Shown: positions 54,193 to 63,197, counted from the stretch's first letter. The stretch: DNA of 64,000 bases from Pseudomonas rhizoryzae (GCF_005250615.1 NZ_SULM01000001.1:434001-498000), one strand, 5' to 3'. Numbers and translations are program-made. Notes: generated from the letters alone by a model not told the origin.

Positions 54193-55548
54193 TCAGCGAG
54201 AGGTTTCAGCGGCGAGGGGCGCTTCGGTGGGCGGCGTGGCGACGCCGCGCAACTCGACCCGCTTGATCTCGCCGACGATGAACAGGTAACTGATGGCCGC
54301 CACCAGGGCGTTGGCGCCGACGAACACCAGGGCCATCTTGAAGGAGCCGGTAGCGGCGATGATGTAGCCGATGATGATCGGGGTGGTGATCGAGGACAGG
54401 TTGCCGATGGTGTTGAACAGGCCACCGGAGAGACCGGCGATCTGCTTGGGAGAGGTGTCCGAGACCACCGCCCAGCCCAGGGCGCCGATACCCTTGCCGA
54501 AGAAGGCCATGGCCATGAAGCCCACCACCATCCAGTCGGCGTCGACGTAGTTGCAGAGGATCATGCTCATCGACAGCAGCATGCCGGCGACGATGGGCGT
54601 CTTGCGCGCCACGCTCAGGCTGTTGCCGCGGCGCAGCAGCCAGTCGGAGATCACCCCGCCCAGCACGCCGCCGATGAAGCCGCAGATGGCCGGCAGGGAG
54701 GCGATGATGCCGGCCTTGAGGATGGTCATGCCGCGTTCCTGTACCAGGTACACGGGGAACCAGGTCAGGAAGAAGTAGGTGAGGGCGTTGATGCAGAACT
54801 GGCCCAGGTAGATGCCGGCCATCATGCGATTGGTCAGCAACTGGCCGATGTAGCTCCACTTGGGGCCTTCGCTCTTCTTGCCGGGGGTGTCCAGGTCGAC
54901 CAGGCCGCCGTTGCTGGCGATGTACTCGACCTCGGCGGCGTTGGCGCGCGGATGTTCGCGGGGGCTATAGATCACCGCCATCCAGACCACCGAGAAGGCG
55001 ATGCCCAGGGCGCCCATCACCACGAAGACGTGCTGCCAGCCGAAGTGGTAGACGATCCAGCCCATCAGCGGCGCGAACAGCACGGTGGCGAAGTACTGCG
55101 CCGAGTTGAAGATCGCCGAGGCGGTGCCGCGCTCCTTGGTGGGGAACCAGGCGGCGACGATGCGGGCATTGCCGGGGAAGGAAGGCGCTTCGGCCAGGCC
55201 GACCATGAATCTCAGGGCGAACAGCAGGAACACCGCGGTGCCGATGCCGAATTCACCGATGTAGCCTTGCAGCATGGTGAACACCGACCAGGTGAAGATG
55301 CTCGCCGCATAAACCTTCTTCGAGCCGAAGCGATCGAGCAGCCAGCCGCCGGGAATCTGGCCGAGCACATAGGCCCAGCCGAAGGCGGAGAAGATGTAGC
55401 CGAGGGAGACGGCACTGATGCCGAGGTCTTTCTGCAGGCTGGAGCCGGCGATGGAGATGGTGGCGCGGTCGGCGTAGTTGATCGTGGTCACTACGAAGAG
55501 CATGAACAGGATCAGATAGCGGACGCGGGTCTGCTTGGTTTCGTGCAT
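54193..55548 (-). CDS. gudP: MFS glucarate/galactarate transporter
   Basis: A 451-residue ACS-family carrier closely resembling GudP. It opens RVRYLILFMLFVVTTINYADRATISIAGSSLQKDLGISAVSLGYIFSAFGWAYVLGQIPGGWLLDRFGSKKV. Conserved SGLSGGLFNTIGNLSSITTPIIIGYI appears late. It should import D-glucarate by proton symport for GudD. It is the first gene of the pair, with paired palindromic operators in the 147-bp gap upstream. Confidence 0.93.
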   Translation of the reverse strand: MHETKQTRVRYLILFMLFVVTTINYADRATISIAGSSLQKDLGISAVSLGYIFSAFGWAYVLGQIPGGWLLDRFGSKKVYAASIFTWSVFTMLQGYIGEFGIGTAVFLLFALRFMVGLAEAPSFPGNARIVAAWFPTKERGTASAIFNSAQYFATVLFAPLMGWIVYHFGWQHVFVVMGALGIAFSVVWMAVIYSPREHPRANAAEVEYIASNGGLVDLDTPGKKSEGPKWSYIGQLLTNRMMAGIYLGQFCINALTYFFLTWFPVYLVQERGMTILKAGIIASLPAICGFIGGVLGGVISDWLLRRGNSLSVARKTPIVAGMLLSMSMILCNYVDADWMVVGFMAMAFFGKGIGALGWAVVSDTSPKQIAGLSGGLFNTIGNLSSITTPIIIGYIIAATGSFKMALVFVGANALVAAISYLFIVGEIKRVELRGVATPPTEAPLAAETSR

Positions 55549-55625
55549 GAAAAGCTCCCACTGGTTTGTTTTTGTGTGCGGGCTAACGTTGTGTAGCGGG
55601 CTTAAGTTGTAAGTCGTCTGACAAC

Positions 55626-55660
55626 GATAGCGCTATCATTAAACAGATAACGCGAGCGTT
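55626..55660. promoter_or_regulatory. Two LacI-type palindromic operators ahead of gudP
   Basis: Perfect even palindrome GATAGCGCTATC (55626-55637) and AACGC-GA-GCGTT (55649-55660), 23 bp apart centre to centre, roughly two helical turns. They lie between the LacI-type regulator gene and gudP. A repressor dimer on each, blocking the gudPD promoter, is the natural reading. The binding protein is inferred. Confidence 0.65.
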
Positions 55661-55695
55661 CAACCGCTAATCGGTGAGTGGGTGCAAAAAAGTCG

Positions 55696-56760
55696 CTAGG
55701 AGCTCTGGCGTTCGAGCAATTCGAATCCGGTATCGAAGCGGACCGCCGTCCGCTCACCGGCGAGGCGGTTGAGCAGCGACTGGGCGACGCGGCGCCCCAT
55801 GGCGTCGGCATTGACACTGACCGTGGACAGCGCCGGGGTGGCGAAGCGACCGTTGGTGGTATCGCCGAAGCCGACCACCCCCAACTGCTCGGGGATGCGC
55901 AGGCCGCGACTGCTGGCCTCGGCGCACACGCCGAGGGCGAGGGTGTCGGAGCTGCACAGCACCAGCTCCGGTGGCTCCGGACGTTCCAGCAAGCGGGATA
56001 GGCCGATCCGACCGACTTCCCAGGTGGCGGGTAACGGCAGGATTTCCCTGGGCAGTTCGGTGATCCCCAGTTCGGCCAACCGCGCCTGCAGCGCCAGGTT
56101 GCGGCGCAGGGCGCGGGGATCGTCCACCGAGATCACCCCGAAACGGCGATAGCCGCGGGCGACGAAGTGATCGGCGAGCGCTATGCCGACCTGCTCATGG
56201 GAAAAGCCGACCTGCATGTCCAGGGCCTCTTCGCTGAGATCCCAGGCTTCCACCACCGGGATGTTAAGGGCCGCCAAGCGCTCGCGACTGGCCGGGGTGT
56301 GCAGGGTGCCGGTAAGGACGATGCCATCGGGCCGGCGGCCGAGGATGGCTTCGAGCAGTTCCTCTTCCTTTTCCGGCGAATAGCCGGTGGGACCGATCAA
56401 CGCCTGGTAGCCCGCCTCGGTGAGGTGCTCCATGAGCGTCTGCACCACGGTGGCATAGATGGAGTTGGCGATGGTGGGCAGCAGGATGGCCACCAGCTTG
56501 CTCTTGCTGGAGGCGAGGCTCCCCGCCAGCAGATTGGGCACATAGCCCAGTTCCTTGACCACTGCCAACACATGCTCGCGAGTGGCTTCGCTTACCAGCG
56601 TGGGTCGGTGCAGCGCGCGCGAGACGGTGATGGGCGACACCCCGGCGGCGAGAGCGACTTCGCGCACGGTGAGGGGCAGCTCGGAGCTGCCGCTCTGCTG
56701 GGCGAGTTCACGGCGGGATTTCCTGGCCAAGACGGCTCCTTGGAAGGGCGAGGCCGTCAT
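55696..56760 (-). CDS. LacI-family transcriptional regulator of the gud genes
   Basis: A 354-residue regulator. The LacI HTH (LTVREVALAAGVSPITVSRALHRPTLVSEATREHVLAVVKELGYVPN) is at about 28-75, with the hinge-helix region after it. The sugar-binding domain contains VQTLMEHLTEAGYQALIGPT and LGVVGFGDTTNGRFATPALSTV. It lies immediately upstream of gudP in the same direction and is probably a glucarate-responsive repressor. It has about 25 residues before the HTH, so a later start is possible. Confidence 0.9.
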   Translation of the reverse strand: MTASPFQGAVLARKSRRELAQQSGSSELPLTVREVALAAGVSPITVSRALHRPTLVSEATREHVLAVVKELGYVPNLLAGSLASSKSKLVAILLPTIANSIYATVVQTLMEHLTEAGYQALIGPTGYSPEKEEELLEAILGRRPDGIVLTGTLHTPASRERLAALNIPVVEAWDLSEEALDMQVGFSHEQVGIALADHFVARGYRRFGVISVDDPRALRRNLALQARLAELGITELPREILPLPATWEVGRIGLSRLLERPEPPELVLCSSDTLALGVCAEASSRGLRIPEQLGVVGFGDTTNGRFATPALSTVSVNADAMGRRVAQSLLNRLAGERTAVRFDTGFELLERQSS

Positions 56761-57088
56761 TATGGAAGCAAGCGACAGGGCTGGCCATGGGCACGGGTTC
56801 TGGTGTCCGAGACAGCAAGGGTACGGCGAAAGGCTATGCCGCGATTCTATTCAGACCCTGGATGGCCGCCCCAGCTCCCGTCACCGGGTGCATTTCGGTG
56901 ACGGGTCGGCCTCAGCCCTTGGCGGGCGCCGGGCCCGTACTGCGCGGACCAGCACCGTGGGTTGGCCATGCCAGCCACGACCGAGATCGGCGCGGCTGCT
57001 GCCGGTGACCAGCCGGGCTTCCTGGCTCAGAGGGACGTCCACCTCGGTGGCGACCCCGTGCACGAGGAAGTCCTCGGCGGACTCCGGA
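56761..57088. other. Gap between lacI and the aldolase gene, with a strong hairpin
   Basis: A 328-bp gap. At 56877-56905 a perfect 10-bp stem (CCCGTCACCG with CGGTGACGGG, 9-nt loop) may end transcription of the rhm operon, about 180 bp after its last stop. On the minus strand at about 56881-57080 an open frame without a proper start reads EDFLVHGVATEVDVPLSQEA; it may be a decayed gene end but matches nothing I recognise. Confidence 0.45.
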
Positions 57089-57889
57089 TCAGTAGGTATG
57101 AGAGGGCGGCTGGGACTCATCCAGCGGGCGATAGCGAGCCAGGTTGGCCAGCGCCGCCTGGCGGAACAGGCTGATGTCGATGCCGACGGCGACGAACTGG
57201 CAACCCCAGTCGCGATAGCGCCGGGCATCGTCTTCCTGGGGCGCCAGGATGCCGGCCACCTTGCCGGCGGCCAGGGTCGCCTCGATGGCCGTGCGGATGC
57301 GCGCCTGTACCTCGGGGTGGCCCGGATTGCCGGCATGGCCCAGGCCGCTGGAGAGGTCCGCCGGCCCGACGAAGATCGCATCCACGCCCTCCACCGCGGC
57401 GATCTCGGCGACGTTGTCGCTGCCCAGGCGCGACTCCACCTGGACGATCAAGCACAGCTCGGTATGGGCGGTATGCAGGTAGTCCGGGACCGCATCCCAG
57501 CGGGTGGCCCGGGTCAGGCCACCGCCGACCCCGCGGATACCGTGGGGCGGATAGCGCATCGCCCGCACCAGGGCGCGGGCCTGCTCGGCGGTCTCCACCA
57601 TGGGTACCATCAGCGTCTGCACGCCGATGTCGAGCAACTGCTTGATCAGTACCGCATCGCCGGTCACGCAGCGCACCACCGGCGCCGTGGGGTAGGGCGC
57701 CACCGACTGCAACTGGGCGAGGATGCTCGGCACCGTGTTGGGGGCGTGCTCGCCATCGATCAGCAGCCAGTCGTAGCCGGTGCTGGCGGCGATCTCCGCG
57801 GCATAGCCGGTGGCGAAGCCGGCCCAGAGGCCATAGAGGGTGTCGCGGCCCGTTAGGCGGGTCTTGAAGGGATTGCGGGGCAGGTCCAT
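57089..57889 (-). CDS. rhmA: HpcH/HpaI-family aldolase, 2-keto-3-deoxy-L-rhamnonate aldolase type
   Basis: Class II metal-dependent aldolase of 266 residues, the length of E. coli RhmA (YfaU), with which it shares long blocks. These include SGYDWLLIDGEHAPNT-like (STGYDWLLIDGEHAPNT), LIKQLLDIGVQTLMVPMV, AMRYPPHGIRGVG, LCLIVQVES and FVGPADLSSGLG. It splits 2-keto-3-deoxy-L-rhamnonate into pyruvate and lactaldehyde. Context with a rhamnonate dehydratase three genes upstream supports that substrate; HpaI-type enzymes are promiscuous and could also take glucarate-derived keto acids. ATG 57889. Confidence 0.88.
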   Translation of the reverse strand: MDLPRNPFKTRLTGRDTLYGLWAGFATGYAAEIAASTGYDWLLIDGEHAPNTVPSILAQLQSVAPYPTAPVVRCVTGDAVLIKQLLDIGVQTLMVPMVETAEQARALVRAMRYPPHGIRGVGGGLTRATRWDAVPDYLHTAHTELCLIVQVESRLGSDNVAEIAAVEGVDAIFVGPADLSSGLGHAGNPGHPEVQARIRTAIEATLAAGKVAGILAPQEDDARRYRDWGCQFVAVGIDISLFRQAALANLARYRPLDESQPPSHTY

Positions 57890-57909
57890 GACAATGGTCT
57901 CCAGGGGAA

Positions 57910-59244
57910 TTAAGAAGGGGTGTCGGGCAGGCGCACCAGCAGGCCGTAGCTCAGGGCACCGGCCACCGCGATGGCGGCGGCGATGCCGAGGGCGAGGCCG
58001 AAGGAACCGGTCTGCTGGACGATCATGCCGGTGATGACCGGGGCGAAGGCGCCGCCGAAATAACCACCGAAATTCTGGATGCTGGCCAGCGAGGCCACCT
58101 GGTGCGAGGGCACGGCGACGCTGACCAGCGACCAGGTGCCGGCTATCGCCACGTTGAGGCTGAACAGTGCCAGACTGAAGCAGAGGATGACGCTGCCGAT
58201 GCCGGTCACGCCGGCGCTGCACAGGGCGAATAGCCCGGCCGCGGCCAGGCCGCCACAGATCGGCAGCTTGCGGCTGAAGGCCAGGCTGCGCCCGCTGCGG
58301 GTCAGGCGATCCACCAGCAGGCCGCCGCCGATGACACCGCAGGCCCCGGCCAGGAACGGCAGGCTGGCCACCCAGCCGGCCTGGGCCAGGGACAGGTGGT
58401 GGACCCGTTCCAGGTAGGCGGGCAGCCAGGTCAGGAACAGCGACAGCATGTAGATGATGCCCACGTAGCCGATCACCACGCCCCAGGTCAGGCGCCGGCG
58501 AAACAGGCCCAGCCAGTCGGTGAAGGTCAGTCGCTGGCCGGCGTCCCGGGCCGCCAGGCCCGCATCCAGGTGCGCTCGCTCGGCGGCGTCCAGCGCTACC
58601 TGCACCCGGTCGCGATAGCTCAGGTACCAGAGCACTGCCACGGCGATGCCCAGTACGCCCATGGCGATGAACATCTGCCGCCAGCCGAGCCACAGCAGCA
58701 GGGCGGTGAGGATCGGCTGGGAGATCGCCGGCCCCAGGGAAGAGGACAGGTTGAAGATGCCCGAGGGCAGGCCGCGCTCACGCACGTTGAACCACTCGCT
58801 GACCACCTTGGCGCCGGCCGGGAATTGCGGCGCCTCGCCGATGCCCAGGCCGACGCGGGCGAGGATCATCAGGTGCAGGCTGCTGAGCAGCCCCAGCACG
58901 CCCTGGGCGAGGGACCAGAGGCAGATGCCCAGGCCCAGCGTCAGGCGCGCGCCGAAGCGATCCAGCAGGCCGCCGATGGGCAACTGGGCGAAGGCGTAGG
59001 CCCAGGCGAAGGCCGACAGCAGCAGGCCCATCTCGGTTGGCGTGAAGCCCAGCTCGCCACTGATGGTCTGGTTGGCGATGGCCAGGGTGCTGCGGTCCAG
59101 GTAGTTGACGAAGCCGGCCAGCACCAGCAGCGTCAGGGCGATCACCTGCACGCGCTTCAGTCGTGCGCTCTTGGGGGGTAGCGGCGTCGCGGCGGGTCTT
59201 GTCTCTGGCAGCGGGGCCGCCAGGGTCTCTTGGGTCGCTTTCAT
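57910..59244 (-). CDS. MFS sugar-acid transporter (ACS family), second carrier of the rhm operon
   Basis: A 444-residue, 12-helix MFS protein with an N-terminal cytosolic tail of about 30 residues. It then reads VIALTLLVLAGFVNYLDRSTLAIANQTISGELGFTPTEMGLLLSAFAWAYAFAQLPIGGLLDRFGARL. Other ACS hallmarks are VGLGIGEAPQFPAGAKVVSEWF and IQNFGGYFGGAFAPVITGMIV. It lies between rhmD and rhmA with about 20-bp spacings. It is unlike the RhmT-type carrier in the same operon, so two different sugar acids, or a stereoisomer, may be imported. Confidence 0.87.
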   Translation of the reverse strand: MKATQETLAAPLPETRPAATPLPPKSARLKRVQVIALTLLVLAGFVNYLDRSTLAIANQTISGELGFTPTEMGLLLSAFAWAYAFAQLPIGGLLDRFGARLTLGLGICLWSLAQGVLGLLSSLHLMILARVGLGIGEAPQFPAGAKVVSEWFNVRERGLPSGIFNLSSSLGPAISQPILTALLLWLGWRQMFIAMGVLGIAVAVLWYLSYRDRVQVALDAAERAHLDAGLAARDAGQRLTFTDWLGLFRRRLTWGVVIGYVGIIYMLSLFLTWLPAYLERVHHLSLAQAGWVASLPFLAGACGVIGGGLLVDRLTRSGRSLAFSRKLPICGGLAAAGLFALCSAGVTGIGSVILCFSLALFSLNVAIAGTWSLVSVAVPSHQVASLASIQNFGGYFGGAFAPVITGMIVQQTGSFGLALGIAAAIAVAGALSYGLLVRLPDTPS

Positions 59245-59265
59245 CCAGCCCTCCCGGGCAAGGCC

Positions 59266-60450
59266 TCAGTGGTGATAGGGACGTTCCAGGGCGCACTCCG
59301 GATTGAGGCGCACGCCGAAGCCGGGTCGATCCAGCGCCGAGGCGCGCAGGCGGCCGCGCACCGGGACGGGTTCGTCGAGGAGTTGCGGATGGAACATGGG
59401 CACCACCTCGTCGGCCTTGGGCGCCATCATCAGGAACTCGGCGAAGGGGCTGTTGGTGCGGGTGATGACGAAGTGATAGCTGTAGACCGAGGAGCCGTGG
59501 GGCACTACCAGGGCGTTGTGGGCATCGGCCAGGGCCGAGATGCGGATCAGCTCGGTGAGGCCGCCGCACCAGCCCACGTCGGGCTGGAGGATGTCGCAGC
59601 AACCCATCTCCAGCAGCAGGCGGAAACCCCAGCGAGTGGCCTCGTGCTCGCCGGTGGTCACCAGCATGCCGCGTGGCACGTTGCGTCTGAGTTCGGCGTA
59701 GCCCCAGTAGTCGTCCGGTGGCAGCGCCTCTTCGATCCACTTGAGACCGAACTGCTGGGCGCCCTGGGCCAGGCGGGTGGCGTAGTTGAGGTCCAGGCTC
59801 ATCCAGCAGTCGAGCATCAGCCAGAAGTCGTCGCCGACCCGCTCGCGCATGGTCGCCAGGGCCTCCAGGTTCTTGCGCAGGCCTTCCTCGCCCTCGGCCG
59901 GGCCGTGCTGCAGTGGCAGCTTGCCGCCGATGAAGCCCATCTCCTTGGCCAGGTCCGGCCGGGCGCCGGTGGCATAGAACTGCAATTCGTCACGCACCGC
60001 GCCGCCGAGCAGCTGGTGCACCGGCTCCTGGCGCAGCTTGCCGAGCAGATCCCAGAGCGCGAGATCCACCCCGGAAATGGTGTTGAGCACGATGCCCTTG
60101 CGCCCGTAGTAGAGGGTGGAGAGATACATCTGGTCCCAGATCTTCTCCAGGTCGGTGACCTTGGCGCCTTCCAGGAAGCGCGCCAGGTGCCGCTCGACGA
60201 TGAAGGCGCCCAACTCCCCACCGGTGGTGACGGCGAAGCCGACGGTGCCGTCGCTGGCCTCCACTTCCACCACCAGGGTGCCCAGCACATTGATGCCGAA
60301 GCTGCGCCGGCTCTGGCGGTATTCCGGGTACTTGGCCATGGGCGTGGCGATGTGGTCGTCGATCCAGTGGCCGTCGCCCTGGTCGTGGTAGTCGGCGCCG
60401 CCGCCGCGAAGGGTGTAGGCGCGCACCTGCTTGATGGTGGGTAGGGTCAT
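59266..60450 (-). CDS. rhmD: L-rhamnonate dehydratase
   Basis: Enolase-superfamily dehydratase of 394 residues, matching RhmD. Key blocks are [20 protein letters not shown] (metal Asp), [21 protein letters not shown] (metal Glu), [42 protein letters not shown] and [14 protein letters not shown] with the catalytic His. It converts L-rhamnonate (also some lyxonate- and mannonate-like acids) into the 2-keto-3-deoxy acid cleaved by RhmA. It follows rhmT by 12 bp. Confidence 0.93.
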   Translation of the reverse strand: MTLPTIKQVRAYTLRGGGADYHDQGDGHWIDDHIATPMAKYPEYRQSRRSFGINVLGTLVVEVEASDGTVGFAVTTGGELGAFIVERHLARFLEGAKVTDLEKIWDQMYLSTLYYGRKGIVLNTISGVDLALWDLLGKLRQEPVHQLLGGAVRDELQFYATGARPDLAKEMGFIGGKLPLQHGPAEGEEGLRKNLEALATMRERVGDDFWLMLDCWMSLDLNYATRLAQGAQQFGLKWIEEALPPDDYWGYAELRRNVPRGMLVTTGEHEATRWGFRLLLEMGCCDILQPDVGWCGGLTELIRISALADAHNALVVPHGSSVYSYHFVITRTNSPFAEFLMMAPKADEVVPMFHPQLLDEPVPVRGRLRASALDRPGFGVRLNPECALERPYHH

Positions 60451-60462
60451 GGCGAGGCTCCC

Positions 60463-61761
60463 TTAGTGACTGGGCGTGAGCTGGGGTTGGGGATCGGCTT
60501 GGTCGCGCTGGCGCAGGCCGAGGATCAGGGCGGCTGCCACCAGGGTGGTGCCGGCGAGGAGATAGAGGCCGGCGCCTGGGGCGGCGAAGGTCACCTCGGC
60601 CCAGCGCTTGGCGAGGGGGGCGATGAAGCCGCCGATGGCGCCGCAGGTGTTCATCAGGGCGATACCGCCGGCTGCGGCATGGCCGCGCAACTGGTCGGAC
60701 GGAAAGGTCCAGAACAGCGGCTGCACGGCGATGAAGCCGGCGGCGGCGAAGCACAGGGCGATCAGCGCATAGAGCGGCGAGAAGGTCACCGAGGCGGCGA
60801 TGCCCAGGCCGGAAAGGGCCAGGGTGGCGGCCGCGGTGCGGCGGCGCTCGCCGGTGCGATCCGACCAGCTCGGGATCAGCCAGGCGGCGAGCAGGGCACA
60901 GACCCAGGGAATTGCCGAGACCAGGCCGACCAGCAGCCCGACCTTCTGCCCGAGCAGGCCGGCTACCTGGGTCGGCAGATAGAAGACCACGCCATAGACG
61001 CTGGCCTGGATCAGCAGGTAGATGCTGCACAGCAGCAGGATGCGCGGCTGGCCGAGTAGGCGCAGCAGACCGCCATGGTGCGGCTTGGCGGCGTCTTCGG
61101 TATCCAGGGCCTGTTGCAGGGTCTGCTTTTCAGCGTCGCTCAGCCAGCGGGCATCGCGCGGCCGATTGTCCAGGTAGAGCCAGGCCCAGACGCCCACCAA
61201 GCTGGCCAGCACACCCTCGACCAGGAACAGCCACTGCCAGCCATGCAGACCGCCGAAGCCGTCGAATTCCAGCAGCAGCCCCGACAGCGGACTACCGAAG
61301 ATGAAGGCCAGGGGCGCGCCGAAATAGAAGAAGCCCAGCGCCCGGGCGCGATAGCGCGAGGGAAACCAGTAGGTGAGGTAAAGGATGACGCCGGGAAAGA
61401 AGCCGGCTTCGGCCACCCCGAGCAGAAAACGCAGCACATAGAAGGCCGTCGCCGTGTGGGCGAACAGCATGGCGGCGGAGATCAGGCCCCAGCTGACCAT
61501 GATCCGGCACATCCACAGCCGGGCGCCGACACGGTGCATGATCAGGTTGCTGGGAATTTCGAGAAAGGCATAGCCGACGAAGAAGACCCCGGCGCCAAAG
61601 GCGAAGGCCGCATCGGAGATGCCGGTGTCGGCCTGGAAGGCGACCTTGGCGAAGCCCACGTTGGCCCGGTCGAGAAAGGCCATGACGTACATCAGCAGCA
61701 GGAAGGGCAGCAGGCGCCGGGTGACCTTGGCGACCAGCCCTGGAGACAGGGTGGTATGCAT
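60463..61761 (-). CDS. rhmT: MFS rhamnonate-type transporter (RhmT-like)
   Basis: ACS-family carrier of 432 residues that closely parallels E. coli YfaV/RhmT: FALLFLDR-like N-terminus (LLLMYVMAFLDRANVGFAKVAFQ), YFGAPLAFIFGSPLSGLLLEFDGFGGLHGW, VYGVVFYLPTQVAGLLGQKVG and FIAVQPLFWTFPSDQL. It is the first gene of the rhm operon. ATG 61761 is supported by AGAGAG upstream; a 13-codon longer frame is less likely. A perfect 23-bp palindrome lies about 84-106 bp upstream. Confidence 0.88.
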   Translation of the reverse strand: MHTTLSPGLVAKVTRRLLPFLLLMYVMAFLDRANVGFAKVAFQADTGISDAAFAFGAGVFFVGYAFLEIPSNLIMHRVGARLWMCRIMVSWGLISAAMLFAHTATAFYVLRFLLGVAEAGFFPGVILYLTYWFPSRYRARALGFFYFGAPLAFIFGSPLSGLLLEFDGFGGLHGWQWLFLVEGVLASLVGVWAWLYLDNRPRDARWLSDAEKQTLQQALDTEDAAKPHHGGLLRLLGQPRILLLCSIYLLIQASVYGVVFYLPTQVAGLLGQKVGLLVGLVSAIPWVCALLAAWLIPSWSDRTGERRRTAAATLALSGLGIAASVTFSPLYALIALCFAAAGFIAVQPLFWTFPSDQLRGHAAAGGIALMNTCGAIGGFIAPLAKRWAEVTFAAPGAGLYLLAGTTLVAAALILGLRQRDQADPQPQLTPSH

Positions 61762-61844
61762 GGCGATCTCTCTTGTTGTTGTGATTCGGCCACGGGTCAA
61801 GGTAGTCGCAGTTGCAATGCCGGAATAATCGCTTTTTGTTTAGG

Positions 61845-61867
61845 ACCGATACCCTTAGGGTATCGGT
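61845..61867. promoter_or_regulatory. Perfect 23-bp palindrome between rhmT and its divergent LysR
   Basis: ACCGATACCCT-T-AGGGTATCGGT: eleven-base arms and a single central base. It contains T-N11-A symmetry (ATACCC to GGGTAT), the LysR recognition form, and lies midway between the two divergent starts. It is probably the operator used both for autoregulation and for rhm activation. Confidence 0.75.
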
Positions 61868-61946
61868 ACGCGAAAAGGGCGCGACCAGAGCCTTGCCACG
61901 CTCAGGACGCGCACGCGTCGCCGATCACGCCACCAGGACGCTGCCG

Positions 61947-62894
61947 ATGAACGCCTCCCCGCATGCCCGCGCGCTGTTCAATCGCCTGCGCTACAAGCAC
62001 CTGTTGATGCTGGTGACCCTGGCTGGTACCCGTAACCTGCACCGGGCCGCGGAAGCCCTGCACCTGTCCCAGCCGGCGACAACTCGGATGCTGCAGGACG
62101 TCGAGGAGGCCTTTGGCTGCGCGTTGTTCGAGCGAAAGGCGCGCGGTTTGCGCCCCACGGCCCTGGGCGAGCAGGTGGTGGACTTCGCTCGCCGCGCCCT
62201 GAGCAGCCTGGATCGCTGCACCGAGGATCTCGATGCGCGGCGCTTGGGCGGCTACGGTCATCTGGCGGTGGGTGCCATCATGGGCGCCTTGCCCGATCTG
62301 GTGGTTCGCGCCATCGCCGAGAGCAAGGCGCGCCAACCGGGCTTGCAGTTGCGCATCCTCGGCGATACCAGCGACCAGCTCACCGAGTTGCTGGAGCAGG
62401 AGCGGATCGATGTCGCCATCGCCCGCTTCACCAGCCCGGCCGATCTCGGGCGCTTCACCTTCGAGCCGTTGGGTAATGAGCACCTGGCGGTGGTGGTCCG
62501 CACCGGGCATCCCCTGGCCGGGCGCGCCGTACCGGATCTGGCCGAACTGGTCGAGGAGTGGCCCTGGATCCTGCAACCCGAGGCGAGCCCGGCGCGGGTC
62601 GCCCTAGAGGCTGCCTTCGCCCGCCGCCAGCTACCGCCCCCGGCGGACATCATCGAGTGCGGCTCGGTGTTCGCCATGCTGCAACTGGTGCAGATCACCG
62701 ACGCCATCCTGGTGCTGACCGAGGCCGTGGTGCGCGATCATCTGCGTACCGGCCTCATGGTGCCGCTCGACCTCGAGATCATCGAACCCCTGACACCCTT
62801 CGGCATCCTGCTGCGGGCGGGGCAGGTGCCGGGCACGGCCCTGCAAGGCTTTCTCGAGCTGCTTAGGCGGCAGGCGGGCAACGCTAACGGTTGA
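61947..62894 (+). CDS. LysR-family regulator of the rhm operon
   Basis: LTTR of 315 residues with HTH at about 14-75 (HLLMLVTLAGTRNLHRAAEALHLSQPATTRMLQDVEEAFG). The effector domain includes LAVGAIMGALPDLVVRAIAESKARQPGLQLRILGDTSDQLTELLEQERIDVAIAR, typical of the GbpR/galactose-binding-protein regulator subgroup. E. coli controls rhm genes with an IclR regulator, so a LysR here is a replacement. ATG 61947 is preferred over a 45-codon longer frame that would contain the operator palindrome. Confidence 0.88.
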   Translation: MNASPHARALFNRLRYKHLLMLVTLAGTRNLHRAAEALHLSQPATTRMLQDVEEAFGCALFERKARGLRPTALGEQVVDFARRALSSLDRCTEDLDARRLGGYGHLAVGAIMGALPDLVVRAIAESKARQPGLQLRILGDTSDQLTELLEQERIDVAIARFTSPADLGRFTFEPLGNEHLAVVVRTGHPLAGRAVPDLAELVEEWPWILQPEASPARVALEAAFARRQLPPPADIIECGSVFAMLQLVQITDAILVLTEAVVRDHLRTGLMVPLDLEIIEPLTPFGILLRAGQVPGTALQGFLELLRRQAGNANG

Positions 62895-63058
62895 GTCCGG
62901 CCGGGGTATCCATGGGCCGCGCCGCGCAAGCCAGAAATATTTTCCTAAGCCTGTTGTTTCTTCCCTGATAAATCAGTATCTTAGCGGCCGCTGGTGCAGA
63001 GAACCCCGCTGAACAGGTTCTCCGCTCAAGCCAGCCGGATGCCGCAAGGCTTCCATGC

Positions 63059-63135
63059 GCAGCGGTAGTTCAGTCGGTTAGAATACCGGCCTGTCACGCC
63101 GGGGGTCGCGGGTTCGAGTCCCGTCCGCTGCGCCA
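63059..63135 (+). tRNA. tRNA-Asp (GTC)
   Basis: A 77-nt cloverleaf with acceptor arms GCAGCGG/CCGCTGC, a D-arm from TAGTTCAGTCGGTTAGA, anticodon loop CTGTCAC with GTC at 63093-63095, T-arm GGGTTCGAGTCCC and an encoded CCA end. The body matches the usual gammaproteobacterial tRNA-Asp apart from the first acceptor pairs (GCAGCGG in place of GGAGCGG, with a compensating change on the 3' side). A hairpin (GAGAACC/GGTTCTC, about 63000-63023) lies upstream in the leader. Confidence 0.96.
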
Positions 63136-63172
63136 TATAAAGCTCCAGAACTCGCTCTGGGGTATCGAAGAA

Positions 63173-63197
63173 AGCGGCCCTGGTGGCCGCTTTTTTT
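63173..63197 (+). terminator. Intrinsic terminator of the tRNA-Asp transcript
   Basis: AGCGGCC and GGCCGCT arms with a CTGGT loop followed by a run of T residues, about 40 bp after the tRNA CCA end. Confidence 0.9.

Noticed and set aside
53050-55596. 848-residue plus-strand frame across the gud genes
   Set aside because: Entirely antisense to gudD and gudP, Gly/His/Gln-rich and without any recognisable domain.
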